Assembly (NCBI GenBank): GCA_020253595.1
Contig: JADCBH010000323.1
Coordinates: forward strand, 1 to 12,812
From: Brevundimonas sp.
GTDB lineage: Bacteria > Pseudomonadota > Alphaproteobacteria > Caulobacterales > Caulobacteraceae
DNA length: 12,812 nucleotides
Direction: 5' to 3'
The notes under the pieces were generated by a model. It did no database searches. It was not told where the DNA came from and saw nothing but the letters and a program-made list of their open reading frames with translations. Made by a program: the position numbers and the translations under genes. Below are positions 1-6,135 of this stretch, piece after piece. Position 1 is the stretch's first letter. Every line of letters starts with the position of its first letter.

Positions 1-1
1 C

Positions 2-358
2 GCCTACTTCGAGATCCCGGTCCGTGACCTCGACCGGGCGCAGGCCTTCTACGAGCGGGTACTGGACGTCGTTCTGGAGCGCCAGATCGTCGATGGCTAC
101 GAGATGGCGCTGTTTCCATGGATCGAGGGCGCCGCCGGGGCGACCGGCGCTCTGGCCAGGGGCGACGTCTACCTTCCCTCCAGGAGCGGGGCTCTCGTCT
201 ACTTCACGGTCACCGACATCGAGGCCACCGTACATCGTGGACAGGCCGAGGGGGCTGCCATCCTCTATCCGATCAAGAGCGTGCCCGCCGGTCGGGTGGC
301 TGAACTTGAGGACACCGAGGGCAACAGGATGGCCCTCTTCCAGCCGAACAACGACTGA
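2..358 (+). CDS. VOC (glyoxalase/bleomycin-resistance fold) family protein, 5'-truncated
   Basis: The reading frame is open from the left edge to a TGA at 356-358, giving the last 118 residues; the start lies outside the window. The first visible residues (AYFEIPVRDLDRAQAFYERVL) form the classic opening beta-alpha unit of a VOC module. A second module half follows, with VYFTVTDIEATV around residues 66-77 and ending in AELEDTEGNRMALFQP, the usual closing strand that carries a metal-ligand-type Glu (E of LEDTEGN). Length fits a single-domain VOC protein of about 120-130 residues, so only a few residues are missing. VOC proteins are cytoplasmic and range from glyoxalase I and dioxygenases to antibiotic-binding proteins. 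Nothing here fixes the substrate. The downstream neighbour is convergent, so there is no operon partner on this side. Confidence 0.9.
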   Translation, partial: AYFEIPVRDLDRAQAFYERVLDVVLERQIVDGYEMALFPWIEGAAGATGALARGDVYLPSRSGALVYFTVTDIEATVHRGQAEGAAILYPIKSVPAGRVAELEDTEGNRMALFQPNND

Positions 359-359
359 C

Positions 360-373
360 AGGGGGCCGCCCCT
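360..373. terminator. Short GC hairpin between convergent genes
   Basis: AGGGG-GCCG-CCCCT forms a 5-bp perfect stem with a 4-base loop, one base after the VOC stop codon and 6 bases before the receptor stop codon. The position suggests a bidirectional terminator. No T run follows on either strand, so it is at best a weak intrinsic terminator. Confidence 0.35.
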
Positions 374-379
374 TCGGGA

Positions 380-2425
380 TCAGAAGCGATAGGCGATCCC
401 GACGCGCAGGTTCCGGCCCGGCAACGGCGCGATGTCCTTCAGGAAGCTGACATGCTCGCGCGCCTCGGTGTCGGTCAGGTTGCGAGCTTCGGCAAAGACG
501 GTCACGCCCTCGTCCGCGAAGGGCCGCCAGGCCCCCGACAGATTGATCATGGTGTAGCTCTCGGTCGGCAGCTCGAACTCGGCCACTTCGTCCTGCTCGG
601 CCATGTGGCGGACCTCCAGGCCGAGGTCCAAAGGCCCCGAGGCGTATTGGACCCGGCCCGTCAGCGACAGCGGCGGAATCCGCGACGCAGGGCCAAGATC
701 TGTTTCGGCGTCGACATAGTCGACGGCACCCTCAAGCGTCACCGCCCGGTCACCCTCGGCCCAGATGTCATAGGCGAGCTCGGCCTCGAACCCGCGGAAA
801 TCCGCATCGGTCTGGACATAGCTGAACAGGGGGAAGAACTCGACGACGCCGTCCTCATCGATGCCGATGGCGACCCCGCTGTCCCTCAGGTCAATGAAGC
901 CGTCATAGCGCGAGGCGTAAACGTGGAGGTCGCCGCGTAGCGCTCCGCCGTCATAGTGCAGCGTGCCTTCCAGCGTCGTCACCGATTCCGTGTCCAGCGT
1001 CGTGTCGCCCAGCTCAAACACGCCGGTAGCGATGTGCAAGCCGTCGGCGAAGAGCTCCGTCTCGGACGGGGCGCGTTCATTTCGGGCCAGGCTCAGACCA
1101 ACGAACACGCCGTCAGAGGGGCGGAAGAAGACCGCGCCGGACGCCGACCAGTTGTCGTACTCGCGCTCCAGCTCGGTCGCGCCGCCGATCAGCGTCGCCG
1201 ACACCGTGCGGCGGTCGTAGCGCAGGCCACCTTCGAAGCCGTAGCCGTCGCGGTCCCAGCGCTGGACCGCATAGACGCCCGCCTCATCGGTGGTGCTGGC
1301 GGGGATGTAGGCTTCGTCGCCGATGGCCGACAGGTCGCGCGACAGGGCCTGGACACCGATCGCGCCATTCCAGCCGTCGCGGTCGCGCTGGATCAGGTCA
1401 GCGCGGGCTTCCCAGCCATCGGATTCGAACACCGTACCGGGCTCGCCGACGTCCTCGAACTCGGTGTGGGTATAGTCAGCCTGGCCAAACGCCCCGCGCA
1501 GGGCCCGGAAGGGGCCGGTGTCGAACCGCAGCTCGCCACGCGCGTCAAAGCGCTGCTGCTCGAGTTCGATGAAGACGCCTTCCTCGGCCACGACGCCGTA
1601 GGTGCTGTCGGTTTCCTTGTAGGAGACGCCGGCGAAGCCCGCTTCACCAATGAAGGAGCCGCCGATCCCCCAGGCATCCAGTTCGGAGAAGCTGCCGGGC
1701 ACCGTGCCGGTATCTTCGCGGGCGATGCCTTCGGCGTCCGCCAGGGCGCGTGAGATGGGCGAGGACGGAATCTCGTAGTCGTCAGCCTCCTTGGTCACCG
1801 CATCCAGATGCAGCACGAAGCTGCCGAACGCGATGTTCGCCCGGCCGCCGAACGAGGTGCCTTCGTCGACCGTCGAGCTCTGGGCGACCAACTGCCCCTC
1901 GAGCCCGCCTTCAGGCACGGCGTCGGGAATCCGGCCGTCCAGCACGTTCACGACACCGCCGATGGCCGAGCCGCCATAGACGAGGGTCGATGGGCCGCGC
2001 ACGATCTCGATCCGGGTGGCTTCAGCTGGATCCGCCGCGACCTGGTGGTCCGGCGACACCGAGGAGGCGTCGATAAGGCCGATGCCGTTGGTCAGGACCT
2101 GCACGCGCGGCCCGGTCAGGCCGCGAATGACCGGCCGCGTCGCGCCCGGTGCAAAGGAGCTGGACCGCAGGCCCGGCGTGCCGGCCAGAAGATCCCCCAG
2201 CGTGGCGGCCGGCGCGGTCGCCAGGGCTTCCTCGTCCAGCACCGTCGTCGCGATGACCGAGGCGCTCTGGCTGATGCCGAACGGAGCGCCCGTGACGATG
2301 ATGTCGTCCAGCTCCGTGGCCGGATCCTGACCCGACTGGGCAAACGCCGGCATGGCCGACAGCGACGCTACGGCTGCAGAGGCCATCAGGATGGAGCGGG
2401 CAAGCACGGGGCGCGAGGGCTTCAT
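380..2425 (-). CDS. TonB-dependent outer-membrane receptor, ZnuD-like (putative zinc uptake)
   Basis: This 681-residue protein has a Sec signal peptide (residues 1-29, cleavage after PAFA), a TonB-box-like DDIIVTG (40-46), a plug domain (about 50-165) and a 22-strand-type barrel ending in the terminal Phe of GIAYRF. The plug carries PVIRGLTGPRVQVL, NGIGLIDASSVSPDH and IEIVRGPSTLVYGGSAIGGVVN, which in my recollection are characteristic of ZnuD-type zinc receptors; Caulobacter has related Zur-controlled receptors. Length matches that family (about 650-750). The His-rich extracellular loop of neisserial ZnuD is not evident; histidines are scattered. The start is supported by a GAGGA ribosome-binding site (2435-2439) with a 9-base spacer. 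A Zur-box-like repeat lies upstream. No periplasmic binding protein or ABC importer for zinc is adjacent. Receptor class is certain; zinc as substrate is inferred, and another metal or chelate is possible. Confidence 0.93.
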   Translation of the reverse strand: MKPSRPVLARSILMASAAVASLSAMPAFAQSGQDPATELDDIIVTGAPFGISQSASVIATTVLDEEALATAPAATLGDLLAGTPGLRSSSFAPGATRPVIRGLTGPRVQVLTNGIGLIDASSVSPDHQVAADPAEATRIEIVRGPSTLVYGGSAIGGVVNVLDGRIPDAVPEGGLEGQLVAQSSTVDEGTSFGGRANIAFGSFVLHLDAVTKEADDYEIPSSPISRALADAEGIAREDTGTVPGSFSELDAWGIGGSFIGEAGFAGVSYKETDSTYGVVAEEGVFIELEQQRFDARGELRFDTGPFRALRGAFGQADYTHTEFEDVGEPGTVFESDGWEARADLIQRDRDGWNGAIGVQALSRDLSAIGDEAYIPASTTDEAGVYAVQRWDRDGYGFEGGLRYDRRTVSATLIGGATELEREYDNWSASGAVFFRPSDGVFVGLSLARNERAPSETELFADGLHIATGVFELGDTTLDTESVTTLEGTLHYDGGALRGDLHVYASRYDGFIDLRDSGVAIGIDEDGVVEFFPLFSYVQTDADFRGFEAELAYDIWAEGDRAVTLEGAVDYVDAETDLGPASRIPPLSLTGRVQYASGPLDLGLEVRHMAEQDEVAEFELPTESYTMINLSGAWRPFADEGVTVFAEARNLTDTEAREHVSFLKDIAPLPGRNLRVGIAYRF

Positions 2426-2442
2426 GGGAGGGCGTCCTCAAG

Positions 2443-2461
2443 AATGTTACGAAATAACGTA
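2443..2461. promoter_or_regulatory. Zur-box-like operator of the receptor gene
   Basis: The plus strand reads AATGTTA-CGAAA-TAACGTA. The Zur consensus as I remember it has halves AATGTTA and TAACATT separated by 5 bases. Here the left half is exact, the spacer is exact in length and the right half matches 5 of 7. The site overlaps the predicted -10 of the receptor promoter and ends 18 bases before its ATG, where a bound repressor would block transcription. A second reading of the same bases is the perfect repeat TTACG-N6-CGTAA at 2447-2462. Confidence 0.55.
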
Positions 2462-2488
2462 AGACCCGAGCGTCGCCCTGTCCGTCAA
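2459..2488 (-). promoter_or_regulatory. Predicted sigma-70-type promoter of the receptor gene
   Basis: On the minus strand TTGACG (2483-2488, followed by G) matches the -35 hexamer and the Caulobacter TTGACGS form. The -10 is weak: GTCTTA with a 17-base spacer or TCTTAC with 18. The predicted start of transcription would fall inside the Zur-like repeat. Confidence 0.45.
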
Positions 2489-2494
2489 GTCTCA

Positions 2495-2504
2495 TTTCAT
2501 GAAA
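2495..2504. repeat. 10-bp perfect palindrome upstream of the receptor promoter
   Basis: TTTCATGAAA stands out as an AT-rich palindrome in GC-rich DNA, 6 bases upstream of the predicted -35 of the receptor gene. It could be an activator site, or chance. I recognise no regulator for it. Confidence 0.2.
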
Positions 2505-2536
2505 AGCACTTAACGTGCGCGGTCTTCGCGGCTGGC

Positions 2537-2549
2537 AGAGCGGCGCTCT
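2537..2549 (-). terminator. Small hairpin directly after the tetR-family stop codon
   Basis: AGAGC-GGC-GCTCT is a perfect 5-bp stem with a 3-base loop, abutting the TGA of the regulator gene. It lacks a following T run on the minus strand, so termination here is only a possibility. Readthrough into the receptor gene on the same strand cannot be excluded. Confidence 0.25.
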
Positions 2550-3179
2550 TCAGGGGGCGTGGGCGCGGATGAACTCGTCGGCGCAGGCCTCGATGTGGGT
2601 GCGGAGCCGGTCCGGTGGCACGGGCGGCAGGCCCAGCGCAGCGCGCAGATGCGCCTCGCCTTTGACGGCTCCCAGAAACCGCCACGCCGCCCCGGCCGGA
2701 TCGCGCACGGCCAGCCGACCGGCCTCCGTCTGGGCCCTCAGCCAGTCGGCAAAACGGTTCTTCATCGTCTCGACAGCGGTCTCGTAGAACAGCTCCGACA
2801 CCCTGGGGGCTCGCACGCTTTCGGCCACCAGCACGCGATGCATGCCCACGGCCTTTTCACCGGTCACCAGTCCCAGGAACCGCTCCGCCAGCAGGATCAA
2901 CACGTCGCGCAGGGACTGATCGGGGTCGGGAACAAAGCTGGACGGCGCCACCACCCGCTCGCACTCATGCGTCAGCACGGCGCGGAACAGGGCCTCCTTG
3001 TCGGCATAACGGGCATAGATCGTCGCCTTCGACACGGCCGCCTTCTGGGCCACGGCGTCCACGCTCACGGCCTCATAGCCATGCTCCATGAACAGGTCGC
3101 CTGCGGCCAGCAGGATCGCCTCGTCCTTGGCCGTGTCCCGGGGGCGGCCGCGGCGGATCGTGGGTTCGGCGAACGTCAT
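2550..3179 (-). CDS. TetR/AcrR-family transcriptional repressor of the adjacent efflux operon
   Basis: The 209-residue protein has an RRGRPR basic arm (9-14), a TetR_N domain with helix-turn-helix about 36-60 (SVDAVAQKAAVSKATIYARY) followed by DKEALF, and a helical ligand/dimer domain to the C-terminus that includes AAWRFLGAVKGEAH, as in AcrR-type regulators. Length is typical. The start is uncertain: ATG at 3179 gives the usual short N-terminus; another in-frame ATG at 3197 would add six residues (MSSDGA), but its last base lies in the operator. An ATG at 3275 would run through the operator and promoter of the divergent operon, so I rejected it. Neither likely start has a good Shine-Dalgarno. 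It is divergent from the ABC export operon and its likely operator sits between them, so it probably represses the operon and itself. The ligand is unknown. Confidence 0.93.
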   Translation of the reverse strand: MTFAEPTIRRGRPRDTAKDEAILLAAGDLFMEHGYEAVSVDAVAQKAAVSKATIYARYADKEALFRAVLTHECERVVAPSSFVPDPDQSLRDVLILLAERFLGLVTGEKAVGMHRVLVAESVRAPRVSELFYETAVETMKNRFADWLRAQTEAGRLAVRDPAGAAWRFLGAVKGEAHLRAALGLPPVPPDRLRTHIEACADEFIRAHAP

Positions 3180-3190
3180 CGCACCGTCAC

Positions 3191-3220
3191 TTGACATACT
3201 GAACCGATCAGTATTGTTAT
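3191..3220 (+). promoter_or_regulatory. Predicted promoter of the ABC efflux operon
   Basis: TTGACA at 3191-3196 is a perfect -35 hexamer. TGTTAT at 3215-3220 matches 4 of 6 of the -10 consensus with an 18-base spacer. Transcription would start near 3227, giving a leader of about 68 bases. The spacer is almost entirely the palindrome at 3197-3213, so a bound repressor would block polymerase. Confidence 0.6.
3197..3213. promoter_or_regulatory. Probable TetR-family operator
   Basis: TACTGA-ACCGA-TCAGTA is a 6-5-6 perfect inverted repeat; the pair flanking the central base is also complementary, so only one pair (3203/3207) breaks symmetry across 17 bases. It lies between -35 and -10 of the operon promoter and beside the start of the divergent tetR gene. 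A related half, GAACAGTA (3223-3230), repeats GATCAGTA (3206-3213) 17 bases later and may be a second, weaker half-site at the start of transcription. Confidence 0.65.
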
Positions 3221-3247
3221 TCGAACAGTACCTCAGCTTACCCCGAC

Positions 3248-3263
3248 GCGCCAGTCCTGGCGC
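3248..3263 (+). repeat. Perfect inverted repeat in the leader of the efflux operon
   Basis: GCGCCAG-TC-CTGGCGC is a 7-bp perfect inverted repeat with a 2-base centre (as RNA, a 6-bp stem with a 4-base loop). It lies between the predicted transcription start and the ribosome-binding site. It could be a leader hairpin that protects or controls the mRNA, or a second DNA-binding site. It does not cover the ribosome-binding site. Confidence 0.4.
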
Positions 3264-3294
3264 AACCCCAACCACGGATCACAGGATTCCGAGG

Positions 3295-4440
3295 ATGCGA
3301 TCTGTCGCGCTCAAAATGCTGCTCGGCGATAGCGCCAAGTATCTGGCGCTGGTGTTCGGGGTGGCCTTCGCCACCCTGCTGATGAGCCAGCAGGTCTCGA
3401 TCTTCATCGGCCTGATGACCCGCACTGCCAATCAGGTGCTGGACGTGCGCGAGGCCGATATCTGGGTCATGGACACCCGGGTCCGCTACGTCGACGAGGT
3501 CGAACCCCTCCCCGATGCCGCACTCGGCCGGGTGCGCTCGGTCGAGGGCGTCGAGTGGGCCGCGCCTCTCTACAAGGGCCAGGCAATCTTCCGCACCCAG
3601 GACGGTCTGATCAATCAGGTCAGCCTGGTCGGCGTGGACGACGAGACCCTGGTCGGTGCGCCGCGCGACTGGCTGGCGGGCGACCTGGAAGCGCTTCGCC
3701 AGCCCGGCGGCATCGTCTTCGACAAGGAGGGCGCCAGCCTGATCTGGCCCGACGCCGATCCCCTGACCAAGGTCGGGACCGAAGCCGAGATCAATGACCG
3801 GCGCGTGGTCGTGACCGGCATCGCCGATGCGTCGCCGCCCTTCATCACCTTCCCGATCGCCTATGTCCGCTACTCCGAGGCGCTTCGTCTGACCCCTCCG
3901 GCGCGCAACAAGCTGTCCTTCGTGCTGGTCCGCGCCGGCGAAGGCCAGGACCCCGCTGCCCTGGCCGAGCGCATCACGGCCCAGACGGGCTTGCAGGCCC
4001 TGACCTGGGACCAGTTCGCCTGGAGAAGCGTCCAGTATTACCTGACCCGCACCGGCATCCCCGTGAACTTCGGCATCACCGTCATGCTGGGCTTCGTCGT
4101 GGGCGCAGCGGTGACGGCCCAGACCTTCTACCTGTTCGTCATCGAGAACCTGCGCCAGTTCGGAGCGCTGAAAGCCATCGGCGCGACCAATGGCCAGATC
4201 ACCGGCATGGTCCTCCTGCAGGCCGCCGTCGTCGGACTGATGGGCTACGGGCTCGGCATGGGCGGCGCGGCCCTGTTCTTCACCGTCGTGCGGGGCGGAG
4301 CGGCGCTGGAGGACTTCTACCTGCCCTGGCAGGTGCTGGTCGGCACCGGCGTGGTGGTCTTCCTCATCATCCTGATCTCGGTGCTGGGCAGCCTGACCAA
4401 GGTGTTCCGCGTCGATCCCGCCATCGTCTTCCGGGGTTGA
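3295..4440 (+). CDS. ABC transporter permease, FtsX/MacB/DevC type
   Basis: This 381-residue inner-membrane protein has the four-helix layout of type VII ABC permeases. Helix 1 is near residues 14-36, then comes a large periplasmic domain to about 250. Three C-terminal helices follow near 258-280 (FGITVMLGFVVGAAVTAQTF), 302-327 (VLLQAAVVGLMGYGLG) and 343-367. The GALKAIGAT turn between helices 2 and 3 and the closing RVDPAIVFRG are family hallmarks (FtsX domain). Length and order resemble DevC, which works with DevA and DevB to export across the periplasm. I chose ATG 3295 because AGGA (3283-3286) lies 8 bases upstream and the frame's earlier starts run through the promoter. It is first in the operon, 5 bases before the ATPase gene. 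Such permeases act mechanically on substrates in the periplasm or outer leaflet rather than carrying them through the inner membrane. The substrate is not evident. Confidence 0.92.
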   Translation: MRSVALKMLLGDSAKYLALVFGVAFATLLMSQQVSIFIGLMTRTANQVLDVREADIWVMDTRVRYVDEVEPLPDAALGRVRSVEGVEWAAPLYKGQAIFRTQDGLINQVSLVGVDDETLVGAPRDWLAGDLEALRQPGGIVFDKEGASLIWPDADPLTKVGTEAEINDRRVVVTGIADASPPFITFPIAYVRYSEALRLTPPARNKLSFVLVRAGEGQDPAALAERITAQTGLQALTWDQFAWRSVQYYLTRTGIPVNFGITVMLGFVVGAAVTAQTFYLFVIENLRQFGALKAIGATNGQITGMVLLQAAVVGLMGYGLGMGGAALFFTVVRGGAALEDFYLPWQVLVGTGVVVFLIILISVLGSLTKVFRVDPAIVFRG

Positions 4441-4445
4441 TCGCC

Positions 4446-5159
4446 ATGAACGCCGTGATCGCCCGCGATATCGAAATGGCCTTCGGATCGAATGGCCTGA
4501 AGACCCAGGTCCTGTTCGACGTGGATCTGGAGGTCGCCTCCGGCGAACTGACCATGCTGGTCGGCCCCTCCGGTTGCGGCAAGACCACCCTGCTGTCGAT
4601 CCTGTCGGGCACGCTCAAGCCCACAGGCGGCGAGGTCGAGGTGATGGGCAATGTCATCACCCGGATGAAGGATTCCGAGAAGGTCATCCTGCGCCGCCGC
4701 CGCATCGGCTTTATCTTCCAGCAGTACAACCTGCTGCCTGCGCTCACCGCCGCCGAAAACGCGGCCATGGCGCTCGTTGCCGACGGCATGCCGCTGAAGG
4801 CTGCTGCCGAAAAGGCGCGCGCCGTGCTCGAGACGCTGGGCATGGGCCCCCACGCCGACAAGCTGCCGCGCATGCTCTCGGGCGGTCAGCAGCAGCGCGT
4901 CGCCATCGCCCGTGCCATCGTTCACGAGCCGGATCTGGTCGTCTGCGATGAGCCCACCGCCGCGCTCGACGCCGAGACCGGTCGCCAGGTCATGGAGCTG
5001 CTGAAGGAGGCCGCCGCCGGCCCCGGCCGCGCCGTCCTGGTCGTGACCCACGACAACCGCATCTACCGCTACGCCGACCGGATCGTCGCCATGGAAGACG
5101 GCCGGATCGTCGGAGACAGCCGCCTTGGAACACTCCCGGAGGGGAACCATGCCCACTAG
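4446..5159 (+). CDS. ABC transporter ATP-binding protein, MacB/LolD/DevA type
   Basis: This 237-residue cytoplasmic ATPase has all nucleotide-binding motifs intact: Walker A GPSGCGKTT (40-48), Q-loop FQQYNLLP (91-98), signature LSGGQQQRVAIARA (144-157), Walker B LVVCDEP (164-170), D-loop AALD (172-175) and H-switch His in VTHD (200-203). It belongs to the small LolD/MacB/DevA subfamily that pairs with FtsX-type permeases, as the upstream neighbour confirms. ATG 4446 is preferred: GGGG (4433-4436) lies 9 bases upstream, inside the end of the permease gene. A TTG at 4437 overlapping the permease stop is an alternative that adds three residues. The gene overlaps the adaptor gene by 11 bases, so the two are probably translationally coupled. 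Confidence 0.95.
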   Translation: MNAVIARDIEMAFGSNGLKTQVLFDVDLEVASGELTMLVGPSGCGKTTLLSILSGTLKPTGGEVEVMGNVITRMKDSEKVILRRRRIGFIFQQYNLLPALTAAENAAMALVADGMPLKAAAEKARAVLETLGMGPHADKLPRMLSGGQQQRVAIARAIVHEPDLVVCDEPTAALDAETGRQVMELLKEAAAGPGRAVLVVTHDNRIYRYADRIVAMEDGRIVGDSRLGTLPEGNHAH

Positions 5160-6135
5160 CCGCCGCCAACAGATCCAGCGCCTGATCCTGCCCGCCGTTG
5201 CCGGCGGGTGCCTGATCTTCGCCATCAGCGCCGTGATCCGACCCGAGCGCACCCGCGCCGACCCGCCTGCGACGCCGCCGACCGCCGCCTATGCCTCGAC
5301 CGTGGCCGGGGTGGGCATCATCGAGCCCCAGTCCGAACTGATCGCGGTCGCGACCGAGGTGCCCGGTGTGATCCGCAGCGTGCTGGTCCAGCCCGGCGAC
5401 CGCGTGTCCCAGGGCCAGCCCCTGTTCCGCCTCGACGCCCGCGCAGCCGAGGCCGCAGTTGCCACGGCTGTCGCCGACGCGGCCTCCGCCGAGGCCGCCG
5501 CGCGTCAGGCGGAGGTGGCGCTGGCCGACGAGCGTCAGCGGCTGTCGCTGTTCGAGGCAATCGATGACCCGCGGGCCCTGTCCGGCGACGAGTTGGAGCG
5601 CCGCCGCTTCGCCGTCCGCCGAGCCGAAGCCGCCGCCGCACAGGCCCGGGCCTCCGCGGCCGCCGCCCGGGCCCAGGCCCAGGCCCGCCGGGTCGATCTG
5701 GACCGGCTGACGGTCGCGGCTCCCATCGCCGGGCGGGTCTTCCGCGTCGATGTCCGACCGGGCGAATACGCCCCGGCTGGCCCGACCGCACAGCCGCTGA
5801 TCGCCATGGGCGAGGACGCCCGCCTGCATGTCCGCGCCGAGTTCGACGAGGCTGACGCCGGACGCCTGACCCGCACCGGGCGCGCCTACGGGACGCTTCG
5901 CGGACAGGCCAACCGCCGCATCCCGCTGACCCTGGTCCGCATCGAGCCGCAGGTGGTGGAAAAGCGCGCCCTGTCCGGGGGCTCCGAACGCGTGGACACC
6001 CGTGTCGTGGAAGTGCTCTTCGCCTTCGACCCGGAGAGCGCACCGGCCTACCTGGGCCAGCGCATGGACGTCTTCGTCGAGGCTGCGCCCTCGGCCACCC
6101 AGCAGGCGGCCCGCCCGACGGAGCCCGCACGATGA
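5149..6135 (+). CDS. HlyD/DevB-type periplasmic adaptor (membrane fusion) protein
   Basis: The 328-residue protein bridges the inner-membrane ABC complex and the outer-membrane channel. A single N-terminal anchor helix (about 12-30) has no lipobox. Two lipoyl half-motifs surround a helical hairpin: the first near 73-97 (PGDRVSQGQPLF), the second near 187-210 (LTVAAPIAGRVF and RPGEYAPAG). Between them, residues about 98-185 are an Ala/Arg/Glu-rich coiled coil. The hairpin is fairly short, as in adaptors paired with ABC rather than RND pumps. A beta-barrel domain follows. ATG 5149 has GGAGG (5138-5142) 6 bases upstream; a TTG at 5125 would add eight unlikely residues. It overlaps the ATPase gene by 11 bases, and its TGA overlaps the next ATG. 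The last 15 or so residues are Ala/Pro/Thr-rich and probably disordered. Confidence 0.93.
   Translation: MPTSRRQQIQRLILPAVAGGCLIFAISAVIRPERTRADPPATPPTAAYASTVAGVGIIEPQSELIAVATEVPGVIRSVLVQPGDRVSQGQPLFRLDARAAEAAVATAVADAASAEAAARQAEVALADERQRLSLFEAIDDPRALSGDELERRRFAVRRAEAAAAQARASAAAARAQAQARRVDLDRLTVAAPIAGRVFRVDVRPGEYAPAGPTAQPLIAMGEDARLHVRAEFDEADAGRLTRTGRAYGTLRGQANRRIPLTLVRIEPQVVEKRALSGGSERVDTRVVEVLFAFDPESAPAYLGQRMDVFVEAAPSATQQAARPTEPAR

Noticed and set aside
956..1753. 265-codon plus-strand frame inside the TonB receptor gene
   Set aside because: Shadow of the receptor reading frame. No signal, domain or ribosome-binding site, and the receptor is continuous and complete.
3198..3275. N-terminal extension of the TetR regulator to ATG 3275
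   Set aside because: It would translate through the operator and operon promoter, and the extra residues do not resemble TetR N-termini.
3088..3294. N-terminal extension of the ABC permease to ATG 3088
   Set aside because: It overlaps the tetR gene and the promoter; ATG 3295 has a proper ribosome-binding site and gives the expected first helix.
4317..5252. 311-codon minus-strand frame across the ABC genes
   Set aside because: Composition typical of GC-rich antisense frames; the plus strand here has all ABC motifs intact.
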